Part shown: piece after piece, positions 1-9,017 of the stretch
Numbering within the stretch: the first letter of the stretch is position 1
Layout: every line of letters starts with the position of its first letter
Source: Verrucomicrobiales bacterium
GTDB lineage: Bacteria > Verrucomicrobiota > Verrucomicrobiia > Verrucomicrobiales > DEV007
Direction: 5' to 3'
NCBI GenBank assembly: GCA_028280355.1
Contig: JANQMB010000165.1
Span: 1-47,596 of the forward strand
DNA: 47,596 bases
Translations under genes and position numbers: made by a program
Notes under the pieces: generated by a model
Told to the model about the DNA's origin: nothing
Seen by the model: the letters and a program-made list of their open reading frames with translations, nothing else
Database searches by the model: none

Positions 1-770
1 TACTCGTCCTGCTGCAGGAACCCGTAGGTGGTGACGTTCGGCGGGACGTCGTCGGGGAAGTTCTTGCCGATCAGGCGGAACTCCAGGTCTTCGGTCGAGG
101 CCGCCGCGAGATCGAGGATCCGCCGCACCCCCTCCGGGTGTTCGGAGCCACCCAAGAACACGACCACCGGCTTCCCCCCGGTCTCCTCCCGGGGCGGCAG
201 GGTGTCGATATCCCGGAGGTCGACCGCGTTCGGGATACAGATCTTCGGGCACGCGGCGCTGCTGGTCTCGGGGACCTCGATCAGTTCGCCGGTGACGCCC
301 ACGATCCCGGCCGCGCGCCTGAACAGCCGGGGGTAGGCCACCTTCACATAGGCGGCCAGAAGGCGCCCGAAAATCGGGCGGCCCCCGAAGTTCCGCCGGA
401 TCTCCTGAGGCGTGTAGTTGTTGATCTCGACGACAAGCGGCAGCGCCTCCGCGAGCTTCCTCACCGCGGAGGTAGGGTAGCTCATCCGGTAGTAGACGAG
501 CTCTGCACCGGATCTCCGGATCTCCCTGGCCGCCCGCCGGAACGCCAGCTCGGCCGCGCGGAACTTCGACCAGATGCCGGCCGACGAACTCTTCCGATAG
601 AGCTCGGCCCTCCCCCCGTCGATGTAGTCGGCGACGCCAGACTCCCCGCAGATCACATGGACCTGTACCTCGTGGCCCGCCTCCCGCCAGGCGCCGATCT
701 GCATCTCGACTTTCCGCTCGATGCTCCCGCGGGTCTCCAGGGGCCAGGACAGCAGGTAGGCGATCTTCAT
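1..770 (-). CDS. Glycosyltransferase, GT4-like (3' end beyond window)
   Basis: This is the amino-terminal part of a glycosyltransferase; about 256 codons are visible and the 3' end lies outside the left edge. The protein starts MKIAYLLSWPLETRG at an ATG at 770. It shows an N-terminal Rossmann-like half with the IGAWREAGHEVQVHVI pattern typical of GT-B enzymes. Near residue 190 it has the linker IPNAVDLRDI, the usual IPNGVD motif of GT4 enzymes, followed by the first strand of the nucleotide-sugar-binding half (VVVFLGGSEHPEGV). It would transfer a sugar from a nucleotide donor to a lipid-linked glycan at the inner membrane face. It lies 45 bp after the first AsnB-like gene on the same strand and so belongs to the polysaccharide operon. 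Donor and acceptor cannot be read from sequence. Confidence 0.85.
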   Translation of the reverse strand, partial: MKIAYLLSWPLETRGSIERKVEMQIGAWREAGHEVQVHVICGESGVADYIDGGRAELYRKSSSAGIWSKFRAAELAFRRAAREIRRSGAELVYYRMSYPTSAVRKLAEALPLVVEINNYTPQEIRRNFGGRPIFGRLLAAYVKVAYPRLFRRAAGIVGVTGELIEVPETSSAACPKICIPNAVDLRDIDTLPPREETGGKPVVVFLGGSEHPEGVRRILDLAAASTEDLEFRLIGKNFPDDVPPNVTTYGFLQQDE

Positions 771-815
771 CTGTCTGGGCTAGAAGCCACCCCTCGCCCG
801 GCGTCGCGCAGCTGG

Positions 816-2846
816 TCACGCCCCCCCGAGCGGGGAGGCCCCGAAGAGGTCCCCATCGACCCACGACTGCAGGCAGAGGCACTTCCAGAGCATCCGGTAG
901 TGCCGCAGCTTGACCCGCTCCCCACGGAGGACGGACTCCCCCAGCTTGCGGACCATCGCCCGGTCACAGAAATCGCCGAAGCGCGAACCCGTGTCGTCCA
1001 GGCGGTCGCGCCTGTACCGGTAGGCCGCGGTGACGAACTCGTGTTCCGGGGTCTCGAAACCCACCTTGTCCCGCCGCCAGCAGATCTCCTCGGGCAGGAG
1101 CTCCGACAGCGCCTTGCGGAGCACCCACTTCGTCCATCCCCCCTTGAGCTTGTGCCCGGGCGCCCTGCGAAAGGCGTGTTCCACGACCCGGTAGTCGGTG
1201 AACGGCACCCGCGCCTCCCTGCTGAAGGCCATCGAGTTCCGATCCTCGAAGTGCAACAGGACGCCCAGATGGAAATCCGTCACCATATCCATCAGACACT
1301 TCTCCAAGCCCCCCCCCTTGCCAAAGCCGCTCTCGTAGCGGGAGCGCACCACGTCACGGTACCTCTGCAGGTCGACCGACTCCGCCAGGCCGCGCGCGAG
1401 CAGCCGGTATCCCCCGGCCTTGCCCCCGAAACCCAACCGCCTATCGAGGGACAGTTTCACCCTGCGTTTCAACTCCCCGACCGCGAAGCTCCGCATGCCC
1501 ATACCGGTGACCGACTTGATCTCGCGCAACGTGCGCAGGGCGGCGGCGAAACCCTCCGACGCGACGCGCTCCCGCAGCAGGATCGGGTATGGCCGGTAAC
1601 CACCGAAGAGTTCGTCGGCCGCCTGCCCGTCCAGCAGGACGGGGGTGTCCCGGCGCTTGGCCTCCTCCATCACACACCATTGGGCGAAGATGCTCGTGGT
1701 GGGGAAAGGGAGCTCCTGGTGGTAGACGATCCGGTCGAGCTCCTCGTTCAGCCTGTCCGAGGTGGGGACGACGAAGTGCCCGCGGGTCCTGTACCGCGAA
1801 CGGAAGATATCGATGAACGACCTCTCGTTGTACGCCCCCTCCGACTCGTATACGGCGCTGAACGTATCGAACTCGCCCGCCCGGTCGCCGCCACCCAGAT
1901 GCCGGTTGGCCAGGGCGACGATCCCCGACGAGTCGACGCCGCCGCTGAGGCAGCTCCCGACCCGGACGTCGGCCCGCAGGCGGAGGCGGACCGCGTCGGA
2001 CAGGAGCTCGTGCAGCTCCTCCGCCACCTCCTCCCCGGTCGCGCCGCCACCGTCCGGCCCGACCTGACCCAGGTCCCAGTACCGCCGCACCGACAGGTCG
2101 TCCCGGCCCGCGGTGAGCGAACAGCCCGGGGGCAGCGCCCCGACCCCCCGGTAGAAAGTCTCGCCCCCGCTGTCCGCCGGGTAGTGGCCGTTCGCCATGA
2201 ACAGCGCCACGTAACCGGGGTCGATCTCGGGCCGCCGGTCCAGCAGGGGGAAGACCGACTTGAACTCCGACCCGAAGACCAGCCGGCCCCCGGCCTCGCT
2301 GTAGTTCAAGGGCTTGATACCGAACCGGTCTCTCGAAAAGAACAGCCCCGGCTCCCCGCCGCGGAAATCGACGATCGCGAGGGCCCACATCCCGTTGAAG
2401 CGGGACACGCAATCGGCGCCCCACTCCTGGTAGGCCCTCAGGATCACCTCGGTGTCCGTCCCGCTCTCGAACCGGTATCCGGCACCCTCCAGCTCCTCCC
2501 TGATCGCCCTGTAGTTGTAGACCTCCCCGTTGTACGTGATGGCGACCCCGTCGCCCCCCCCGCCCATCGGCTGGTGGCCCGCGGGCGAGAGGTCGAGGAT
2601 CGAGAGGCGCCGGTGCCCGAGGACGATGTCGAACGCCCCCCCGAAATGCTCGCTCACGTGGGGGAGGTCCAGGCCGCCCGGCGAGTCGTCGCCCTTGCAG
2701 ATCAACGCCGACCCCGTCCGCGAGTCCGCGAGCAGGTACCCCTCATCGTCCGGACCGCGGTGCCTCTGCAGGGAGTTGGCGCGGACGAACCGCTCGATGT
2801 CGACCGGTCTCCCGTCCCTGTTCCACTGCCCTAGGATGCCGCACAT
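816..2846 (-). CDS. AsnB-like glutamine-dependent amidotransferase (first of two)
   Basis: The 676-residue protein has the two domains of class II asparagine synthetases. Cys2 (MCGILGQWN) is the glutaminase nucleophile, RHRGPDDEGY and YNGEVYNYR (residues 105-113) line the glutamine pocket, and SGGVDSS at residues 301-307 is the ATP-pyrophosphatase loop. The ATG at 2846 is fixed because Cys2 must follow the initiator Met. Inside polysaccharide loci such proteins often amidate the carboxyl of a uronic acid instead of making asparagine, as proposed for WbpS- and WbmE-type enzymes. That reading is supported here by a nearby uronic-acid pathway and by a second copy at 4909-6804, but it is an inference. 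The protein is longer than E. coli AsnB (about 554 residues), mainly through insertions in the synthetase half. True asparagine synthesis cannot be excluded. Confidence 0.88.
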   Translation of the reverse strand: MCGILGQWNRDGRPVDIERFVRANSLQRHRGPDDEGYLLADSRTGSALICKGDDSPGGLDLPHVSEHFGGAFDIVLGHRRLSILDLSPAGHQPMGGGGDGVAITYNGEVYNYRAIREELEGAGYRFESGTDTEVILRAYQEWGADCVSRFNGMWALAIVDFRGGEPGLFFSRDRFGIKPLNYSEAGGRLVFGSEFKSVFPLLDRRPEIDPGYVALFMANGHYPADSGGETFYRGVGALPPGCSLTAGRDDLSVRRYWDLGQVGPDGGGATGEEVAEELHELLSDAVRLRLRADVRVGSCLSGGVDSSGIVALANRHLGGGDRAGEFDTFSAVYESEGAYNERSFIDIFRSRYRTRGHFVVPTSDRLNEELDRIVYHQELPFPTTSIFAQWCVMEEAKRRDTPVLLDGQAADELFGGYRPYPILLRERVASEGFAAALRTLREIKSVTGMGMRSFAVGELKRRVKLSLDRRLGFGGKAGGYRLLARGLAESVDLQRYRDVVRSRYESGFGKGGGLEKCLMDMVTDFHLGVLLHFEDRNSMAFSREARVPFTDYRVVEHAFRRAPGHKLKGGWTKWVLRKALSELLPEEICWRRDKVGFETPEHEFVTAAYRYRRDRLDDTGSRFGDFCDRAMVRKLGESVLRGERVKLRHYRMLWKCLCLQSWVDGDLFGASPLGGA

Positions 2847-2899
2847 GGGTGGAGATCAACTGCTGTGCGAACCTGTCGCGCGTGCCGGTGCCGCCGCCA

Positions 2900-3943
2900 T
2901 CATGCGAGGCGATGGGCGTGCTTCTGGATGCAGCGCCCGATGAACCCCTCGTTCTCCCGCGTCCACTCCACCGTCCGGCGCAGCCCCTCCTCCACCTGCA
3001 CCTCCGCCTCGAAACCCAGCTCCCTCTTCGACTTCTCCGGACAGCCGAAGCGCCGCCCGGAGTGGTCCCAGGTGCGCCGCGGGAGGCTCTCGATGTTGCC
3101 CTCGTTGCCCGCGTAGCTGTTGATCAGCTCGGCGAGCCTGCCGATCGTCACGTCGCCGCCGCTGGCCAGGTTGTACGCCTCCCCGGGCGTCCCCTCCGTC
3201 GCGCACAGGCACAGACCCCGGACGAGGTCCTCGACGAAGATGAAGTCCCGCGAGGTCTCCCCGCCGCCCTCCAGCGGGAGCTTCTCCCCGTGCAGCGCCT
3301 TCCAGATGAAGGTCGGCGTCACGTTGCGCCAGACCGTGTTCGGGGTCCCGCGCCACCTCCCGGCGCCCAGCACCTCGCCGGGTCCGTACACGTTCTGGAA
3401 CCGCGCCCTCACCGCGGGCACCGAGTGCCTCTCGCGATAGTACTCGCAGTAGAACTCCCCGACGATCTTCGAGATCGAGTAGGGGCTGTCCATGCTGAGC
3501 GAGATCGGGGCGTCCTCCTTGGTCGCCTGCGCGTCGTCGTAGGTCTTCTCGGCGACGGCGCAGCCCGCGCCCGCGTAGACGAGCTTCTGGAGCCGCCCCC
3601 AACCCTTGACGTGCTCGAGCAGGCGGAGCGTCGTGACGAGGTTGTTGTCGTGGTCCTCCAGCGGGCGCGCGATCGAGCTCTGGTTGCCGTGGAACGTGGC
3701 GAGGTGGAAGATGAAGTCGAACCCGTCCTCGGGCAGCGACCCCAGCACCGCCGGGTCCGCGATCGACCCCACGATGAGGTCGACCCGCGGGTCCTCCGGC
3801 AGGTTCTCGCGCTCCGAAGACAGCAGGTTGTCGACCACCGTCACGCCGGCCGCCCCGGACGCCAGCAGCCGCCTGACCAGGTTGCTGCCGACGAACCCGG
3901 CGCCGCCGACGACCAGTATGTTTGAGGATTCGATGTCCGCCAT
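2900..3943 (-). CDS. NAD-dependent epimerase/dehydratase, extended SDR, atypical active site
   Basis: This is a 347-residue extended short-chain dehydrogenase. GGAGFVG at residues 13-19 binds NAD and the catalytic YxxxK is Y155-SIS-K159. The position that holds the catalytic Ser/Thr in GalE (S124) falls in the stretch YAGAGCAVAEKTYDD and reads Ala by my hand alignment, so the usual Tyr/Lys/Ser triad looks incomplete. The AGC-VAEKT-type stretch looks like a conserved subgroup of polysaccharide-locus SDRs and not random decay. The gene starts only 5 bp after the stop of the second SDR (3949-4890), and the pair is flanked by two AsnB-like genes. The likely role is epimerisation or oxidoreduction of a nucleotide sugar in the cytoplasm. 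The substrate is unknown. Confidence 0.85.
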   Translation of the reverse strand: MADIESSNILVVGGAGFVGSNLVRRLLASGAAGVTVVDNLLSSERENLPEDPRVDLIVGSIADPAVLGSLPEDGFDFIFHLATFHGNQSSIARPLEDHDNNLVTTLRLLEHVKGWGRLQKLVYAGAGCAVAEKTYDDAQATKEDAPISLSMDSPYSISKIVGEFYCEYYRERHSVPAVRARFQNVYGPGEVLGAGRWRGTPNTVWRNVTPTFIWKALHGEKLPLEGGGETSRDFIFVEDLVRGLCLCATEGTPGEAYNLASGGDVTIGRLAELINSYAGNEGNIESLPRRTWDHSGRRFGCPEKSKRELGFEAEVQVEEGLRRTVEWTRENEGFIGRCIQKHAHRLA

Positions 3944-3948
3944 CGGCC

Positions 3949-4890
3949 CTAGTCGTCGAGGTGCTTGAGGTGGGTGAAGGTCTCGTTGATACCGAACTCC
4001 TTGTAGTACCCGATCGCCTTGTCGACCCCGACCCCGAGGGGCACGCCCGGCTCCCAGGAGAAGTCGGCCTTCGTCTTGCTCGGGTCGAGCAGGATCGAGA
4101 ACACGTCGTCCGGGTTGCGCTCGCGGACCTCGACGGGCTTCTCGAGCTCGATGCCCAGCGCTTCGATGGTGCAGTCGAAGAGCTCCTTGATCGAATAGTC
4201 ACCCCCGGTGGAGATGTGGTAGCAGCCGCAGGTGCCGGCGCCGTCGATGCCCTTCATCACCACGTCCACCAGGTCGTCGACGAAGATGAAGTCCCTGCGC
4301 GTGTCCATGCAGAAGCACTCCTTGCCCTCGCTGAGGCGCTGGAAGAACGTGGGCAGCGGGCCGCTGATGTTCCTGGGGCCGTAGGCGTTGGCGAGCCGGA
4401 AGGACAGGTAGTCGACCTCCCCCTGCCTGACGTAGTTCTCGCCCGCCGTCTTGCTGATCGCGTAGCTGCTCCCCAGCGGCAGGATCGGGTGGTCCAGGGT
4501 GATCGGCTGCTCCAGGGGCTTGAGCCCGTAACAGAGCGCGGTCTGGAAATAGATGAGCCGCTTCACCGAGCCCGCTTCGGCGGCCTGGACGATGTTGGCG
4601 GTCCCGACCACGTTGGTCAGCGCGTCCTCGTTCCAGTCGGACGGGTCCTTGTAGGAGGCGGCGGCGTGCACGACGACCTCCGGGTCGAAGCGCCCGAAGA
4701 GGTCCTCCACCAGCCCCTTGTCGGCGATCGACCCCTCGACGACCTCCAGTCCGGGGGTCTCGGGATCGAGGTTGTCGCGGCGCCCGGTGGCGAAGTTGTC
4801 GATCACGAGGACCTCGTCGCCGCGGGCGATCAACCTGTCTGCAATATGGGAGCCGATGAAGCCGGCCCCGCCTGTTATCAGTGTTTTCAT
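3949..4890 (-). CDS. NAD-dependent epimerase/dehydratase, GalE-like extended SDR
   Basis: The 313-residue protein carries GGAGFIG (residues 7-13), the DNFATG turn after beta-strand 2 that favours NAD over NADP, catalytic Thr117 (YFQTALCYG) and Y143-AIS-K147. All three catalytic positions expected of a UDP-hexose 4-epimerase-type enzyme are therefore present. It also has the substrate-domain motif RRDFIFVDDLVDV. The ATG at 4890 sits 18 bp after the stop of the second AsnB-like gene, and the next gene starts 5 bp after its own stop, so it is in the operon. It probably makes or interconverts a UDP-sugar for the glycan. 4-epimerase and 4,6-dehydratase activities are both possible from the fold. 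Confidence 0.88.
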   Translation of the reverse strand: MKTLITGGAGFIGSHIADRLIARGDEVLVIDNFATGRRDNLDPETPGLEVVEGSIADKGLVEDLFGRFDPEVVVHAAASYKDPSDWNEDALTNVVGTANIVQAAEAGSVKRLIYFQTALCYGLKPLEQPITLDHPILPLGSSYAISKTAGENYVRQGEVDYLSFRLANAYGPRNISGPLPTFFQRLSEGKECFCMDTRRDFIFVDDLVDVVMKGIDGAGTCGCYHISTGGDYSIKELFDCTIEALGIELEKPVEVRERNPDDVFSILLDPSKTKADFSWEPGVPLGVGVDKAIGYYKEFGINETFTHLKHLDD

Positions 4891-4908
4891 TCTGTGTTTT
4901 GTTGGTGG

Positions 4909-6804
4909 TTACTCTGTGGAAAGGTAATCTCGATACTTCTGGGCCTGGTCGTGGAACTCCCTCTGCCAGAGCTCCAGGCACATCAGGCCCCAGAGGTTCC
5001 GGCCGTACTTCGTCTCCCCCTCGAGGCACTTGAGGGCGGCGCCGTTGTCGACGAACCCGCGGCCGCGCGCCGCCTCCGACGAGAAGATGTCGCAGGCGAA
5101 GTCCCTCAGCGGACCGGCGAGCCACTCGTTCAGGGGCGTCGGGAAACCCATCTTGTCGGTGCGGTTGACGACGTTCTCTGGGAGCGCCTTGGCGGAGTTC
5201 CTCTTCAGCAGGTGTTTGAGGTCGCCGTTGGGGAACTTGATGTCCGCCGGCGCCGTCGCGGCGAACTCGACCAGCGGGTGGTCGAGGAGCGGGACCCTCG
5301 ACTCGAGGCCGTGGGCCATGCTCATCCTGTCCTCGACCTGGAGGAGGGCCGGGAGGAGGGTCTTGAAGTCGAAGTGGGTCATCAGGTCGAAATACGACTG
5401 CTTGCCGACGTTGTCCGCGTTGAAGATGGCCTGGAAGCGTTCGAAGGCCCCCCCCTCCGGTAGCGAGTCCCAGCTGATCAGCGGCCCGAGGTGCGGCGCG
5501 CGGTTGATGAGCCGGAAGTAGCGCTGGTCCATCGCCCCGAACAGGCCGTCCTTCCAGAACTGCCGGATCAGCGGCTTGTAGTTGCGCAGCGAGGCCAGGT
5601 TGGGGATGATCGACTCGTAGGTCACCACGAAGTTCCCGTCGTTGCTCGTCCCGTCGATCGCCGCTTTGATGCACTGCTCGAAATAGGCGATCAGGTACCG
5701 GGTGTAGCCGCCGAAGATCTCGTCCCCGCCCTGCCCGCCCAGGACGACCTTCCGGTGCCTCGCCGCCAGCTCGGAGACCATGTATTGGGGGAACGAACCC
5801 GGGCCGGCCACCGGGTAGTCGAGGTGGTAGATCACCTTAGAGATGTTCTCGGCGAAGTCGTCGGCCCCGATGTCGCAGATATGGAGCGGGAACCCGGCGG
5901 CGTCACACACCTCCTGCGCGTAGGCGCTCTCGTCGTAGTCGGAGGACCAGGGGAACCTGCCGTTGAACCCGCAGAACTCCCCGTCCGAGGCCCGCGCGCC
6001 GAGCGTCGCCATCAGGCTGGAGTCGATGCCGCCGCTCACGTAGGCCCCCACCGGCACGTCGCTCCGGAGATGGTAGCTGACCGACTCGGCCACCAGCTCG
6101 TCCAGCCGCCGCTCGAACCAACGCCCGTTGTGGTCGCGGTCGTGCTCGTAGTGGATGTCCCAGTACCGGGTCTGCCGCACGCCCGAGGGGCCGATGGTCA
6201 ACATGTGCCCGGGGGGCAGCTCGCTGACGCCGGCGAACAGCGTCTTCCCCGGCATGCAGAACTGGAAGGTGAGGTAGTCCAGCAGCGCGTCCTCGTCGGT
6301 GGATATCTCGCGCAGGAACGGGAGGAGCGCCTTGACCTCGGACGCGAAGAAGACCGTATCCCCTGCCGTGCAATAGTAGAAAGGCTTGATGCCGAAGCGG
6401 TCACGGGCGCAGAACATCCGCCCCTCCGCCTCGTCCCAGATCGCGAACGCGAACATCCCCCTGAGCTTGTCGAGGCAGCCCTCCCCCCATTTTTCGTACG
6501 CCTTGAGCAGCACCTCCGTGTCCGACCTGGTCGAGAGGGAGCCCTCGCCCAGCTCGCCGGCCAGCTCCCGGTAGTTGTAGATCTCGCCGTTGAAGGCGAT
6601 GCAGTTCCCCGACTCGCTGGACATCGGCTGGTGGCCCGACTCGACGTCGATGATGCTCAGCCTCCGGTGGGCCAGGGCGACCGAGCCGCCCCTGGTCGAC
6701 CACGACCGGGAGTCGTCGGGCCCCCGGTGGCGGATCAGCTTGCTCATGACGCTGGAGTAGCGCTCCGCGTGCGGCGAATTGAATACCCCGGCGATTCCAC
6801 ACAT
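4909..6804 (-). CDS. AsnB-like glutamine-dependent amidotransferase (second of two)
   Basis: The 631-residue protein is a class II glutamine amidotransferase fused to an asparagine-synthetase domain. Cys2 (MCGIAGVFN), RHRGPDD (residues 26-31), FNGEIYNYRE (residues 71-80) and the pyrophosphatase loop SGGIDSS (residues 257-263) are intact, as are GGQGGDEIFGGY and the VEDRMSMAHGLESRVPLLD segment typical of synthetase domains. It is clearly diverged from the copy at 816-2846, so this is not a recent duplication. Its start is 18 bp upstream of an SDR gene on the same strand. The context suggests amidation of a sugar carboxylate, perhaps the diacetamido uronic acid made by the wbp-like genes. Family membership is firm and the substrate is inferred. 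Confidence 0.9.
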   Translation of the reverse strand: MCGIAGVFNSPHAERYSSVMSKLIRHRGPDDSRSWSTRGGSVALAHRRLSIIDVESGHQPMSSESGNCIAFNGEIYNYRELAGELGEGSLSTRSDTEVLLKAYEKWGEGCLDKLRGMFAFAIWDEAEGRMFCARDRFGIKPFYYCTAGDTVFFASEVKALLPFLREISTDEDALLDYLTFQFCMPGKTLFAGVSELPPGHMLTIGPSGVRQTRYWDIHYEHDRDHNGRWFERRLDELVAESVSYHLRSDVPVGAYVSGGIDSSLMATLGARASDGEFCGFNGRFPWSSDYDESAYAQEVCDAAGFPLHICDIGADDFAENISKVIYHLDYPVAGPGSFPQYMVSELAARHRKVVLGGQGGDEIFGGYTRYLIAYFEQCIKAAIDGTSNDGNFVVTYESIIPNLASLRNYKPLIRQFWKDGLFGAMDQRYFRLINRAPHLGPLISWDSLPEGGAFERFQAIFNADNVGKQSYFDLMTHFDFKTLLPALLQVEDRMSMAHGLESRVPLLDHPLVEFAATAPADIKFPNGDLKHLLKRNSAKALPENVVNRTDKMGFPTPLNEWLAGPLRDFACDIFSSEAARGRGFVDNGAALKCLEGETKYGRNLWGLMCLELWQREFHDQAQKYRDYLSTE

Positions 6805-6863
6805 AACGAGTCGAAAAAATATCTAGTGATAGATGAACCTGGCGATGGCGCGGGAGCCCGTCG

Positions 6864-8120
6864 CTACTTGCGCACGAGAGCCAGCGCGCGGTGGTACAGC
6901 CCCTTCGGGAGGAGGAGGCTACCCAGCTTCCTGAGTTTCGCGTACAGGCGGTTCTTGCGGGCGCTGCGCTCTTCCTGGCGCCGGTTCCAGCGGTGCCACT
7001 TCGCGGCCAGGCCATCGGGTCCGCCCGACCCCGGATCGGCATATCCGAGCACCACCTCGACGAACTTCTCGTACGTGTACTCGCCGGAGGCGACCGCGCG
7101 CCCGTACGCCGACTCCACGATCCTGGCCCTCACCTCGTCGTCCATGGCGAGCTTCAGCGCGTCCTCCATGTCGCTCAGGTCCCGCTTTACCGGGATGAAG
7201 TCCACACCGCTCCTCAGGATCCCGTTGTAGTGGCCCTCCACCAGCACCTGGCAGGTCCTGGTCGCGCAGGCCTCGAGGTGTCTCGGGGAGAGCGCGACGA
7301 GCTCGGCTTCGCCGTCGCGGCCGGGGAAACATGCCTTCTCGATCTCCTCGAAGCCGGCCTCCGGGTTGCCGGCGACGTAGCGTTCCGTCGCCGCCTTGAC
7401 GCTGCCGTCGTGGTCGTGGATCGAAGATCCCCCCTCGACGCCGATGGTGGCCTTCGACCGCAGCAGCACCTCGTACCAGCGGTCGCCAAGGAGGGTGTCC
7501 TCGGGCCGGGTCGAGATATCGGGCCGCAGGCCCAAGCGCTCACAAGCCCGGACGGCGACCTCCGCGATCTTTGGCTTCAGCGCCCCGAAGCTCCCGAGCC
7601 AGGCCTTGGCCTTGTAGGCCCGGTAGAAAACATCGACGTCCCGCTCCCCGCCCCCCAACCTCTCGATCCTCTCCAAAGTCCCGGCGTCGAGGTATCCGGT
7701 GAGCGCTGGCTCCACCGCGATGCCCGCCGCGATCGCCTTCTTGTACACCCGCTCCGATTCCGGGACGACGGTGAGGATCGTCTCGACGCCCATGTCGACC
7801 GCGAAGTCGGAGAGCACGTCCGCCCGCAGGAACTCGTCCTGCGGCATCATCAGCTTCGGACACCCGAGCTTCGCCAACGGCCTGACCAGGTCCCAGTACT
7901 TCTGGAAGTAGTCCATGTCCGTCCACCGCAGCGAGAAGAAGGTGTTGTGGAAGACGACCAGGGAGAACCGCAGCTCGGGGGGGAAGGTCGGGAGGCCGCG
8001 CCGCCCGACGTTGAGATAGAACACCCGACAGCCGGAATAGCGTTCGAAACAGTGCAGGTGATCGACCACAGACGCCCGCTGTACCGCGGAGCGTTGATAG
8101 TGTACTACCAGGATATTCAC
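6864..8120 (-). CDS. Glycosyltransferase, GT-B-like
   Basis: The 418-residue protein begins MNILVVHYQRSAVQRASVVDH from a GTG at 8120 and reads like an EPS-locus glycosyltransferase of GT-B fold. The C-terminal half contains LLRSKATIGVEGGSSIHDHDG and then CQVLVEGHYNGILRSGVDFIPVKRDLSDM. The latter matches the region where such enzymes place a Glu near the nucleotide sugar, followed by the usual 'YIPLKKDFSN' continuation. The basic tail (WHRWNRRQEERSARKNRLYAKLRK) probably touches the inner membrane. It lies between a methyltransferase gene (27 bp upstream) and the second AsnB-like gene (59 bp downstream). Donor and linkage are unknown. A non-catalytic sugar-binding role is less likely. Confidence 0.7.
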   Translation of the reverse strand: MNILVVHYQRSAVQRASVVDHLHCFERYSGCRVFYLNVGRRGLPTFPPELRFSLVVFHNTFFSLRWTDMDYFQKYWDLVRPLAKLGCPKLMMPQDEFLRADVLSDFAVDMGVETILTVVPESERVYKKAIAAGIAVEPALTGYLDAGTLERIERLGGGERDVDVFYRAYKAKAWLGSFGALKPKIAEVAVRACERLGLRPDISTRPEDTLLGDRWYEVLLRSKATIGVEGGSSIHDHDGSVKAATERYVAGNPEAGFEEIEKACFPGRDGEAELVALSPRHLEACATRTCQVLVEGHYNGILRSGVDFIPVKRDLSDMEDALKLAMDDEVRARIVESAYGRAVASGEYTYEKFVEVVLGYADPGSGGPDGLAAKWHRWNRRQEERSARKNRLYAKLRKLGSLLLPKGLYHRALALVRK

Positions 8121-8147
8121 GTGCTTCGGGACCTTGGGATGTCGCCG

Positions 8148-8957
8148 CTAGACCCCCTCGGGCTTCTTGAAGAGATAGTTGATCTCCGTGTCGAAGAACG
8201 CGCCCTTCGCGATGCGGCGCCCGAAGCGGGTCGCGCGGCTCAGCTTGCAGAACGCACCGTTGACGATGCGGAAGGGGGTCGGCCAACGTAGCCTCTCCTT
8301 CGCCGGCGCCGTCCCGGCGGTCTCGAACCGGATGGCCTCGAGCCCGTGGATCTTGACGAAATTCAGGTAGAGGGAGTGCTCGTCGAAGTTCCTGAGGTGC
8401 ACGAAATCATACTTGCAGCTCTTGTCGGCATACCCGGAGAGATCTTCCCTGTAAGGCACCCTCACCAGGAGATACCCACCCGGTTTCAGGCACCGGACCA
8501 TCTGCTGGCAGGCGGCGTTCAGGTCGAGGACATGCTCTAGGACGTCGGTCGAGACGACGAGGTCGAACAGCTCGTCCCGATATGGCAGATTCTCGACGAA
8601 CGCCCTGCAGACTTCGATCCCGCTCTCCTGGGACTCGCGGAGGTACTCCATGCTGATGTCCACCCCGAAACGGTCGAGCGACCCGAAGCGGGCCAACAGC
8701 CTCCCGAGGCCGACGCCGACGTCGAGGACCCGCTGCCCCTCCGAGGAGATCTCCCCGATGAGGGCCGCGGTGGAACCCTCGATCTCCAGCCAGAGCTCCT
8801 CCCTCATGAACGGGTTCTCGCCGACCTCCCTGACGGAGGTGAGGTGGTCGGCGGCGATCCGTTCGTAGTTGTCGGTGTACGGGTCATCCTCGCAAAACGT
8901 CGGGATCCCGTCGCAGAAAGACAGGGGAGATTCCTTGTACAGATCTTTGCTAAACAT
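8148..8957 (-). CDS. SAM-dependent methyltransferase (class I)
   Basis: The 269-residue protein shows a class I methyltransferase core: motif I VLDVGVGLGRL (residues 77-87), an acidic residue after strand 2 (FGVDIS), motif IV-like DLVVSTDVLEHV, and motif VI-like LKPGGYLLVRVPY. It starts at an ATG at 8957. The VLEHV-type motif places it with the Methyltransf_11/23 group common in polysaccharide clusters, where such proteins add methyl groups to sugar hydroxyls or cap the growing chain. It lies between the flippase gene and a glycosyltransferase gene. The acceptor is not identifiable. Confidence 0.85.
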   Translation of the reverse strand: MFSKDLYKESPLSFCDGIPTFCEDDPYTDNYERIAADHLTSVREVGENPFMREELWLEIEGSTAALIGEISSEGQRVLDVGVGLGRLLARFGSLDRFGVDISMEYLRESQESGIEVCRAFVENLPYRDELFDLVVSTDVLEHVLDLNAACQQMVRCLKPGGYLLVRVPYREDLSGYADKSCKYDFVHLRNFDEHSLYLNFVKIHGLEAIRFETAGTAPAKERLRWPTPFRIVNGAFCKLSRATRFGRRIAKGAFFDTEINYLFKKPEGV

Positions 8958-9017
8958 CGCTTCTCGAAGTGGCGCGCCCCAGACGGGGGCGGAAAACTCT
9001 GCGGCCGGCCGCCGTCG

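Noticed and set aside
138-2834. An 898-codon open frame on the plus strand
   Set aside because: It is antisense to the AsnB-like gene, is rich in Arg, Pro, Asp and Val as expected of antisense frames in GC-rich DNA, and shows no domain.
4199-5674. A 491-codon open frame on the minus strand spanning an AsnB-like and an SDR gene
   Set aside because: It is out of frame with two clear genes and reads as low-complexity Arg/Pro/Gly sequence.
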